Made by a program: the position numbers and the translations under genes. A DNA stretch of 64,000 bases from Hepsetus odoe (lineage: Eukaryota; Chordata; Actinopteri; Characiformes; Hepsetidae), in the NCBI GenBank assembly GCA_017165825.1, contig CM029378.1:14012908-14076907 (forward strand). The letters are read 5' to 3'. Every line of letters begins with the position of its first letter. The stretch's first letter is position 1. Shown here one piece after another: positions 23,764 through 33,842 of this stretch. The notes beneath the pieces were generated by a model. The model had not been told where the DNA came from. It did no database searches and was given only the letters and a program-made list of their open reading frames with translations.

Positions 23764-24714
23764 TTTGAGAAGACAATCACAACTCCAAAAGCTGTCAAGT
23801 CCGTTTACCACTCCTTTTGTATTCGAATTTGGAGTTCACCTTTTGGTTGATTATGTAGATTGTTTTCCATAACCTGCTCTGTAATGCTTCCCCATCTCTG
23901 ACCTCAGATTTTTTTTTTTTTTTTTGGTCTGTTCACGCTTAAGTGACACTGCCTAACACTACCACTACTCTATGCCATCAGCAAGCAAAAAGCATGACCC
24001 TCACTTTCTCATTCCAGGACAGCAACCAAATAATTATCCTGAGGCAAAAAAAAAAAAATCAGCTGTTTGATGTTAAATGCTCATGTCATACAGGTTGTTT
24101 GGGTTTATTAGGATGTAAGAAACAAATTTATTTTTTTATAAAAAGTGCCTAAAATGTGATGCACCAGGTCGACACTATATTGTACTGTATTTGCCTCCTT
24201 GCAGTTCCTCCTTGAATAAATGTAAATACTTTGAAAGAAATCTCACTGTTTGTGGCTGAATATTTAATATATAATGTTTTTATATATAATATATGTGTTT
24301 GTGTGTGTTTGTGTGTGAGAGAGAGATCATTTACTTGCTGTCTTTGCAATCGTGCAGTTTGCACTGTAGAGGGCGATATTTTATAAAGAATTGGGAAAGG
24401 ACACAACTCCTTTTTCCTTTCTTTTATGCTGATTAAAGGCTTTGAAAGGAATAATTATTGGGTTTAAAAACAGGACTCGCTCAGTATCGACATGGATGGA
24501 CCAACAAAGTATTTCATACCCACACTGCTGACTGTAAATTCAAGAATAAACTGATCAGTATGTACTTGCTAAGATTTTGCATGACAAGGTTGTCTGGTGT
24601 GTGTCCACTGTAAGGCTATTATTTGAAAAAGAAAGGTCCCAGTGTGCAAATTCATTGAATGTGTATTGAGAGTTTAGTTTCCACGTTTACCCATAGGATA
24701 CAGTGAACAGCGCC

Positions 24715-24995
24715 ATTGCTTCACAGCAAGAGGGTCCAGGGTTTGAGTCCCAGGTATGATGGTCTTTTCTGTGTGCAATATGCCGTTCTCCCTGTGTCCA
24801 CCCACATGCATGTCAGCTGGACTGGACATGCTAAATTGCCCCCTGGGTGTGTGCGAGTGTGTTTGTGTGTCTGCCCTGTGATGGACTGGTGACCTGTCCA
24901 GGGTGTTTCTGTGCCTGTTGCCCTGTGTGTGCAGGGAAAGACTCCAGCATTGCCTGTGACCCTAATTAGGAAAAGCGGTTATGAAAATGAGTGGC
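24715..24995 (+). mobile_element. tRNA-like SINE, family C
   Basis: B-box-like GGGTTTGAGTCCCAGG, then CCGTTCTCCCTGTGTCC, CTAAATTGCCCCCTGGGTGT, the very characteristic CCCTGTGATGGACTGGTGAC plus CTGTCCAGGGTG, and an end of AAAAGCGGTTATGAAAATGAG. Same family as 46838-47103 (reverse) and 57903-58256. Confidence 0.75.
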
Positions 24996-25539
24996 TGTTT
25001 ACTCATATGTGTATTTGCTGAGGGAAATATTTTAAATGCCTAACAAGCCATGGAACAAAAAAACATTCCCTACATTTACTTATCTTCCATGACTTGCCAT
25101 GTGGGTCCTACCACTAGAAAAGACTGTCCTAAATAACTGATAATGGCTTTTAGGTGCACATTAAATGGCATGTTGTGATTGTGATTTTTTTTTAATGGAT
25201 AATTGAGTTTTATGTTGTCACCATGTAGCATTATAGTCACTCTGACCTATAATTTATTACAGTTAACATGCTTTTTATTTGTCTAGTTTCCAAGCTTTAA
25301 TCAATTAATAACATCACTTAATGACAGCTGATGAACTGATTGATTTGCAAGTTGATTGATTTTATGCACTGTCATTCACTGACAAGCCAGTGAGAACCAA
25401 TCTGTGCCTACCAGAGAGAGGGAAAGACAGTTCTGCAGGCTTTTGCAGGATTTAAATAGGTCAGGCTTGTAGCAGAGCTGTCTGCGGACTGTTTCTGACT
25501 TCATGCCACAGAAGTGGTTCAGGCCATGTAGTGGCCTGG

Positions 25540-25580
25540 AGGGAGAGGGGGGGTGGGGGCGGTGGAGGTGGTGGTGGGTT
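25540..25580 (+). repeat. G-rich run, possible G-quadruplex
   Basis: Several runs of three or more G within 40 bases (GGGAGAGGGGGGGTGGGGGC and following GGT units). Sequence-level potential only. Confidence 0.5.
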
Positions 25581-27404
25581 ATTCCATGAGAAATGAAGCG
25601 TTAACTCACGGAGATGAGAAAAGGGAAGAACAAGGCAGCAGAAAGAAAGAGAAAATTCTGATTAGACTGTTCTCATCATCCCTCCATTACTGCACAGTTA
25701 ACTGGAATGATAAAGAAATTGCAAATTAAGAAATTATTTTATTGTAGATAATTGCATAACCATCTTCCAAATGTGTCATAGTGTTAAGACCATCTTTTAA
25801 AAGTCATAGCTGAAGCATAGCTCTGAAGCATCAAAGTTTTTTATTGAAAACGGTTCCGTCCGTAAGGCTGTATCAGAATAACTTTGTATCTTTAATAATG
25901 TTTGTGTTTGTGCCTTAAGCCTTTGGAGAAACCATACTTTAATTTGATTTCATTAAACATTTCATTAAATCAAACCATACTTTAATTTAATGTATTAAAG
26001 AAAACCCTTTGCACATTTGGCTTAAGTAATGAAGAAATTTTAAACTTGCAATGACACAAGACCTCATTTTAGTTCTCAATAAACAATCGTTTTATTTACA
26101 TCTATCCATGCCTTTCTTTCTTTGCTCTCAAGTCCATTGCTTTCTCCTTTTTTTCTACTCAGTCTAGTCTAGAGTTGTATATTCTGTTATTTATAGCCAG
26201 AATGCAGTAACTATTTCTATGAAAACATTAAATAAATAAAACAGAGGTTCTTTAGTAGTAGGTCGATAGAGTGAGGTCTGTATTTCTTGCGGGAAGAAGT
26301 GTAATAACTTTTCAAAGCTGCCTCAGTAAGCCACCCTGTGCTCTTTTTATAGCTTACCCTGTGGCTCCCTGAGCTGTTCATTTATTACTTGTGCAGGTTT
26401 TAAACTCAGATGGTCTTGTAGGTAGTAACTTTTAAAGACTATCTTCTGCCCCAGTAAGCAACACTACACTGTGTTCTCAGTTCACTTGGCTTAGGCTTGT
26501 ATCATATTCATGATCATTTCTTTAATGACCTCTGACCCATAAATGCAGAACAAAGAGAAAAAAGAAAAAAAGAAAGAATTCCATTCACAGTCACCGACCC
26601 TGCACTTCACCTCGACACCATCAACCAAAATAGGCTGTTGACCTGCAGCCTGTCAGAGCAGAGCTTGGGCAGGGAGCCTGGGAGAGCACCAGCAGATGGC
26701 AGTGAGACGGCAGCAACAGCCCTTGCGATTTTGATTTGATGCAAAGTGAAAGCCCTCATCTCTTAGGAACATTTTAATGACAGCACCCAACACTAGCTCA
26801 GTGAACCCAGCCCTCATTTTTCCCCACAAAGGCGTGTGAATTAGTCGTGTAGCTTGAGTGGATTTCTCTGTCTCTGTTATCGGAGCAATGCTGAGAAAAG
26901 AGCTCTTTGGGTTCTTCAGCTCTTTTCCTCTTGATTTGTACCAACTAAACCGAAAAGCTATTGAGATGTATTCACTAAAAGTTCCAACAAAGTACCAAAT
27001 GTATGCATTAGGAAATGTTTTAAGCTGTAAACAGTCATTCAGGGTGGTCTGATGTAAAATGCTAGAGACACTAGAGACACTGATCAAGTTTAATTTTAGC
27101 TAATACCCTTTAAAGCTACCTTTCAGGTTATTATTCCTGCTGCTACATAATACATTGACTGTTGTTGATATAAACTTATTGATGAAATTTCATCTGTTCT
27201 TGCCATTTGTGTTTGCCATCATTGAGTCCTTCATCAGTGGTCAGTGTTTTTATCTGGATCATTTTGGTTGAAGGACCATTTTCAGCCAAAAAGTGACCCT
27301 GTGTAGTGCATAGTGCTGATTCTGTGGGACCTTACCTTTGAAAAACAGGGTAAAGGAGGCTAAGAGACAACAGTGTGAAACACATGGTCACTCTACAATG
27401 TGCA

Positions 27405-28265
27405 ACTATACTGTGCCAACAGAAAGTTTTCAGACCCTTTCAAGTTTCTTGTTATGCTTTGTACTCATCTTAAAAAATCTGATCTTTCCCTTTACTCCAT
27501 TCACAGTATGTCACAAGCTCAAAGCAGTAACAGACTTTTGGAGTGCTTGGTTAATGTATTATGAATTAAAGTTTGAGGTTATAGGTTATTTACATACCCT
27601 GTTGGTATGATGTACTTCTACAACTTGACTAAACACCACCCGTTGACTGAATTCACAGGATATATTTAACAATAACACACATATTTACAAAGGTTTCACA
27701 AAGCTCTCATCTCAATTTCCCATAAATCTGTGAAAAGAATTGTTTCAAGACACAGATCTTAGGAAGGTCAGCCTTCATTATTCTCAAATGGAAGAGATTT
27801 GAAACCATGAACAGTCCTGACAGATCATATAATCACACAAAACAATCATCAGTGCAGCAATCCACCTATCTGGCCTTTTATGAGCAGCCAGACAGAAACC
27901 ATTGCTGAGTAAAATGCACATTGTCATTTGGCAGTTTTTACAAACAACTTTTCAAATCACGAGAAACCAAATCTGGTCTTAGAACAAGGACTATGCTTTA
28001 AACAGTGAACATCCCCATCCCAATAATCAAACACACCAGCATCATATTGTGGGAATGTTTTATGTTTTCAGGGATCAGAAAGATGTATGCAGAAAAATGT
28101 TAAGCAATTAGGAATAAAAAACTTTTTCCAGAGTGCTCAGGATCTGTGCTGAGTTAATGACCAAGAAAACACTGGTGTGCATTTGGGAATGCACTGTGGC
28201 CCAATAGCAGACTAGACTAAAGATTGCCAACTTCAAGGATAGCTTACACTCATTGCCAATACAAA
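27405..28265 (+). mobile_element. Strongly decayed Tc1 transposase relic
   Basis: Plus-strand DNA keeps the order of landmarks seen in fish Tc1 transposase genes: GCAGCAATCCACCTATCTGG, CCAGACAGAAACCATTGCTG, CAGCATCATATTGTGGGAAT and CCAGAGTGCTCAGGATCTG. No open frame of useful length remains. Identification is by remembered family pattern and order, not by alignment. Confidence 0.6.
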
Positions 28266-28359
28266 CATCCATGTAAAACCCATTTTTTTAAGAAACAAAG
28301 GTTTATGTTCTCCATTACAAAGATATATAAAAATAACAATAAAAATAATGATTATATAA

Positions 28360-28604
28360 AACTGATCAGGTTATCCATTGAATGAGTCTCCTTAGCAATC
28401 ATTTCAAACTCTTCTGAGAGATTTAACAAAAGCCTCCACTGGGTACCTTTAAAAAGTGGTTCCAGAAGGGAAAATGGAGCCAATATCCAATCACCCCACA
28501 CACCTGCACACCTTTGTCCATGATTTAATGTATCAGAGGGGTTTGGTAGAACGAGGTGCACCAATACAAAATTAGGCACCTGGTTTTAATCTTATGGTTG
28601 ATGA
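28360..28604 (+). mobile_element. End fragment of a Tc1-like element next to the LINE
   Basis: The right part reads GGTTTTAATCTTATGGTTGA then TGAGTGTATA, which resembles the usual inverted end of the element family whose other fragments lie at 36500-36800 and 50985-51445 (the latter ends GGTTTTAATGTTATGGATGA). The LINE at 28617 landed immediately beside it. Confidence 0.45.
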
Positions 28605-28616
28605 GTGTATAAACAT

Positions 28617-31091
28617 GCTTCTTCTTTTTTTGTCTGGTCCCATTTAGGGGTTGCCACAGCAGATCATCCATTTCCATTTCTTCCTGTCCTCTGCATCCTC
28701 CTCCTTCAAAATGACCACCTTCATGTCCTCTCTCACCATGTCTATAAACCTCCTCTTTGGTCTTCCTCTTTTCCTCTTTCCTGGCAGCTCCATCTTCAAA
28801 ATCCTCCTTCCAATATAATCCTCATCTCTCCTCTGGACATGTCCAAATCAACACAACCTTGCTTCTCTAACTTTGTCACCGAAATGTCTAACCTGAGCTG
28901 TCCCTCTAATATATTCATTTCTAATCCTGTCCATCCTCATCACACCCAGCGAAAATCTCAGCATCTTTAACTCTGACACCTCCAGCTCCGCCTCCTGTCT
29001 TTTTGACAGTGCCACCATCTCCAACCCATGCAACATAGCTGGTCTCTCGCTGTCCTGTAAATCTTCCCTTTTACTCTTGCTGGTGCCCCCCTGTCACAAA
29101 TCACTCCGGCCACTCTTCTCCACCCATTCCAACCTGCCAGCACTCCCTTCACCTCTCTCTCACCATTACTTGAAACTGTTGATCCCAAGTATTTAAATTC
29201 CTCCATCTTTGTCACCTTTACTCCCTGCATCCTAACCCCTCCACTTTCCTCCTATTCGTTCATACTCAAGAATTCTGTCTTTGTCCTACTCACTTTCATT
29301 CCTCTCCTCTCTAGAGCATATCTCCATTTTTCCAGGTTCTCCACAAGCTGCTCCCTACTCTCACTACAGATCACAATATCATCAGCAAAGATTATCGTCC
29401 ACGGGGACTCCTGTCTAACCTCATTTGTCAACCTGTCCATTACCATTGTAAACAAGAATGGGCTCAGTGCTGATCCTTGATGTAATTCAACCTCTACCTT
29501 AAAAGCAGCTGTCACTCTTATTGCAGATCTCACCACTGTCACACTGCCCTCATACATATCCTGAACTACTCTCCCATACTTCTCTGCAACACCTGACTTC
29601 CTCATATAAAACCACAACTCCTCCCTAGGCACTCTGTCAAATACTTTCTTCAAGTCCACAAAGGCACAATGCAGCTCCTGACCTTCTCTGTACTTCTCCA
29701 TCAACACCCTCAGAGCAACCATTGCATCTGTAGTGCTCTTTCTCAGCATGAAACTATACTACTGTTCACTAATCATCACTTCTCTTAACCTAGCTTCCAT
29801 TACTCTTTCCCATAACTTTATGCTATGGCTGATCAACTTTATCCCTCTATAGTTACTACAGCTCTGTGCATCACCCTTATTCTTGAAGATCGGTACCAGT
29901 ACACTTCGTCTCCACTCCTCAGGCATCCTCTCACATTCCATGATTGTGTTAAACAATCTGGTCAGAAACTCCACTGCCATCTCTCCTAAACACCTCCATA
30001 CTTCCACTGGTATGTCATCCAGTCCAACAGCCTTTCCATTTTTCATCCTCTTCATCGCTGCCCTTACTTCAATCTTGCTTATTTGCTGCACTTCCTGGTT
30101 CACTATTCTCACATCATCCAATCTTCTCTCTCTCATTCTCTTAATTCATCAGCTGCTCAAAGTACTCCTTCCATCTGCTCAACAAGCTCAGTTCACTTGA
30201 GTACATTTCCATTTCTATTTTTAATTGCCCTGACCTGCTGCACATCTTTCCCAGCTCTGTCTCTCTGTCTAGCCAATCATTTATAGGTCCTTTTCACCCT
30301 CCTTCCTGTCCAACCTCTCATACAATTCACCAAACACCTTATCTTTGGCCTTCGCCACTGCTTTCTTTGCCCTGCGGTTCATCTCCTTGTACTCCTGTCT
30401 ACTTTCTTCATCTCTCTGACCGTCCCACTTCTTCGCTTTCCTCTTCTTCTGTATACACTCCTGGACATCTGGGTTCCACCACCAGGTTTCCTTATCCTCC
30501 TTCTCCATTCCAGATGTCACACCAAGTATCTTTCTAGCTGTCTGCCTTACCACTTCTGCAGCAGTTTCCTTGCAATCCAGTAGCTCTTCAACACCTCCCA
30601 GTGCCCGTGTTAACTGCTGTCTGAATTCCACCTTGCAGTCTTCCTGCTTCAGCTTCCACCACTTGATCCTCGACTCTGCCCACACTTTCCTCCTCTTCTT
30701 GACCTCCAAGATCATCCTACAGACCACCATCCCATGCTGTTTAGCTACTCTCCCGTCACTACTCTGCATTCTCAAATCTCCTTCAGACTGACCCTCCTGC
30801 AAAGGATATAATCCACCTGTGAGCATCTTCCTCCACTCTTATACGTCACCTTGTGCTCCTCCCTCTTCTTAAAATAAGTATTAACTACAGCCATTTCCAT
30901 CTTTTTCACAAAATCTTAAACTGTCTGACCTTCATCATTCCTTTCCTTGACACCATACCTACCCATCACCTCCTCATCACTTCTGTTCCCTTCACCAACA
31001 TGACCATTAAATTCTGCACCGATCACCACTCTCTCTCCCCTGGGTACACTCTCTATTACTTTATCTAACTTGGTGTATGTGTGTTTAATGG
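28617..31091 (-). pseudogene. RTE-like LINE, 5'-truncated and frameshifted, with 12-bp target duplication
   Basis: Minus-strand remains in order: the end of an endonuclease domain (about 30830-31070), a Lys/Arg-rich linker (30281-30826, with NPDVQECIQKKRKAKKWDG), the N-terminal reverse-transcriptase part (29759-30136, YRGIKLI), the catalytic part with LHQGSALSPFLF and the FADD box (29252-29749), and a C-terminal part (28617-29230) split over two frames. Several frame breaks and stops make it dead. The direct repeat GTGTATAAACAT occurs exactly at both borders (28605-28616 and 31092-31103), as left by target-primed insertion. RTE clade is my assignment from RT motifs; no RNase H region is seen. 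Confidence 0.85.
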
Positions 31092-31103
31092 GTGTATAAA
31101 CAT

Positions 31104-31800
31104 TACTTAAGCTAAAGAAAGGTTAGAGGAGAAATTTTTAAAAAACTGTACAAATTTCTCATTTGGCTACAAATGCTCTCAACTATTCTAGAAGAGCCTA
31201 TTTGGCAACAAGGCAGGGCATTCTTCATCCTCTCTTAATTCCTGCTGCACCAGGGCTGATGGCAGAGTCCTTGACGACAGAATGCATGAGAGGGGATCAG
31301 CTGCAGTGTGGAGGGGACTGATGAATAAACAATCGTCGGAGCCCCGCAGCCCTGTAAGCTGTCAGCATGAGCTGAGACACAAACAGCCACGATGAGCACA
31401 CGCCCAGTGCCAGGCCAAGGCTGCGTCTCAGCTTGGTACTGAACTCCAGGCTGAGATAGGCTGAATGCACTGACCTTCAGATTTTGCTGGAGAAAAGCTC
31501 TGGTGAGAAACTGATCTGGTTAGAAAAACACCTTTTATTGAACTCTGATGCTGGATCCCTTTGTTAAAAATAATCCCAAAGCATTGATAACTCCAGTCCA
31601 TTAGTGCAGTTATACAATGAAAAATCAATGCGTGGAATTTACTTGATTCAAATGAGCACATCATCTCCCCATAAAATAAAATATTTTCATATGATGTGGT
31701 GTTATGTGGAAAATAAGTACAGGTTTCGATCAAATACATTCATGATCATCACCTTTTTCACCTCCTGAATAAGGAGAACATGTTAGAAAAGACAAGAAAT
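31104..31800. other. Intergenic gap between the LINE and the adgra1 3' end
   Basis: No gene recognised. The stretch 31200-31450 has a more balanced base composition than its surroundings and no repeats, and may be conserved noncoding DNA; this is inference only. Confidence 0.35.
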
Positions 31801-31821
31801 CGAACATGGTGATAAAATACA

Positions 31822-31827
31822 TTTATT
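31822..31827 (-). terminator. Candidate adgra1 polyadenylation signal
   Basis: AATAAA on the minus strand about 2.0 kb after the adgra1 stop codon. It would give a long 3' UTR (about 31.8-33.84 kb), common in neural transcripts. Other signals may be used. Confidence 0.3.
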
Positions 31828-33842
31828 GGAAACAGTGGCAAATGTATAAAAGAAACAAAATGGCTGGCTTTGGGTTAAGTCACAGCACAAGTCACATGTA
31901 CTGTACAAAGATCAATGCAGCGCTTTCATGTCCTATCAAAAAGAGGTGGGTGTATATACGACACAATACATGGTACGAAATGCAGGTTGACATATTTGAT
32001 TTCCTTTCCATAAATAAAAGTGAAGGACAAGGGCATGTGAAGTCCATCTGTAGACGTAAAGGCAGGGCAGAAACACAGTAAGTGTGGGCAGTGTATAAAA
32101 TGACTTGCTGCAATTCTGCTTGCTTTCTTTTTTGTGACACACTGTGTGGTACGAATGGGCCAACGATTAATTGCATGCACTTACAGTATCTGAGTGACTT
32201 AACTGGTGAAAAAATGCAACTTGATCCCTGAGCTCACAGAGAAACACATCACATCGAAAAAAAAATTAAAAATGGAAGAGACTATTCCAAATATTTAGCA
32301 AAACTCCAACATTGACAAGTTGTTTTCATTGTCATGCCTATCAATTATATGGCACAATCTATTTTAAACAAATGTCAACACTGATGCAATCTCACAGGAC
32401 TAATGTGGTGTTTCTTGTGTGACAGATTGCAATTCTACACCAGATATGAGCTTTGAAGTTTGTAGCTACTGGCATATACCCTATGATTATGGCTAATCAT
32501 TTTTTGTTATTCACTGCACATTTCACAGTAAGATAAGCTTTCATTTCAGGCAACATTTTAGGTCTTGACAGCTTCTGTTTTTTCAATCAGTTTATACTGA
32601 TAATTAAAGTGGGATGACACTGGTAAGACAAATGCTACAGTTGGTGAGAAATTATGAATTTAAGGGGATGCAGTAGCTGTAGATAGGCATCAGGATAAGA
32701 TATGTGACCAGAGACTTTTTTGTTTTGGAGAGAATACTCTACTGAAATGACAAACATATCAGCCTTAAACCGTTTAAACTCAATGGCATGGTAAATGGCG
32801 TTTGTTAAGGGATTTTTCCCTCACCAGCAAACTGTTACAGTAAAACTGTATGCTCCATTGCAACATAAAACACTAGATCAATGCATAAATGGGGCTAATA
32901 AGGCCATTGATTTAGATGTGCACCCCGTAGGAAAACACTATGTGCATATCATGAGCAGTTCAGGAAGCATGCTGGTTGGGTACATCATGATCTGTCACCA
33001 TGGTAACAGACAGAAGACTATTTGTTTAGCTGGTTTCTTAGGACTAAAAAGCAATAAAATAACCCTCAATGTGGCTTAATAATGATGGACGTTGCTCTTT
33101 CATAACCTCCATACTCAAGAATAGTCAGGGTTCAGCCTACAACTGGTGCTGTGGGCTATGTATTAAAAAAACCTACTGGCAATTCCTAATCATGGCTTCA
33201 ATCAAAAAATTCATAGCGACAAGATTCCCTTTACATTAACTCTACATTTTCCGAGTGATATTTCACAGTTTTCTTTGAGTATTCTTTTGTGAGAACACAC
33301 ATACTTTTAGAGTGCTGGTGTGATCACTGTTGGCAATAAATCTGAAATTATTATCAGTTTCTTCTTGCACAAAATCTTTAACAGGTATGTACATCCATAA
33401 ACATGAACATGTTACCACATGGTCATATGTATGGTATGCACAAGAAACACATGCACTCAGACACACATTCACTCTCACTGAAATAATTGCACATGGAATA
33501 TTACCCAGAACAGCAAAATGCACAAAAATCAATTGCTTGTCAATAGAACTGGGAGGTAAGACATACATAACCTGCAGGATGCACACGGGTAAGCGGAGTA
33601 TGAAAAGCAAAACATAGTGAAATCTAGGGTTTAAGAGCTTTTCAAAGCCAATATGTTTTTAAGTATTTAGTGGTTAATATGAAAGTAGAGGTTTAGGGGA
33701 TGCTGATGAGAGCCACGGCAGAAGGACTACACAGTAGTTTAGTTCACAGGTCAAAGGGCCTTTTTTTGGGTGGACAGCCCTGGGACTACACAGTAGTTTA
33801 ACTTGGAGGGAAGAAACAGGTTGTTAACCATCAGTTAGGGGG
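31828..33842 (-). other. Probable adgra1 3' UTR
   Basis: About 2 kb without coding signal between the stop codon and the candidate polyadenylation signal. Its first 120 bases contain two extra copies of the 16-bp sequence that overlaps the stop codon (see findings). Small open frames on both strands near 32 and 33.3 kb have no recognisable domain. Confidence 0.35.

Larger units (their letters stand above)
21829..24550 (+). other. znf518a 3' UTR and downstream flank
   Basis: No coding signal. Candidate polyadenylation signals AATAAA occur at 24215-24220 and 24545-24550 (a choice between them is not possible here). The stretch contains a T18 run followed by (CTT)n at 22729-22775, a T-run near 23910, and a SINE at 23588-23763, which would lie inside the 3' UTR if the far signal is used. 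Confidence 0.4.
24551..28400. other. Intergenic region between znf518a and the LINE insertion
   Basis: No gene recognised. Contains a SINE (24715-24995), a G-rich run (25540-25580), a repeat-free stretch near 26.58-27.06 kb that may be regulatory, and a dead Tc1 transposase (27405-28265). The open frame on the minus strand at 26653-27087 has no recognisable domain and is probably chance. Confidence 0.5.
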
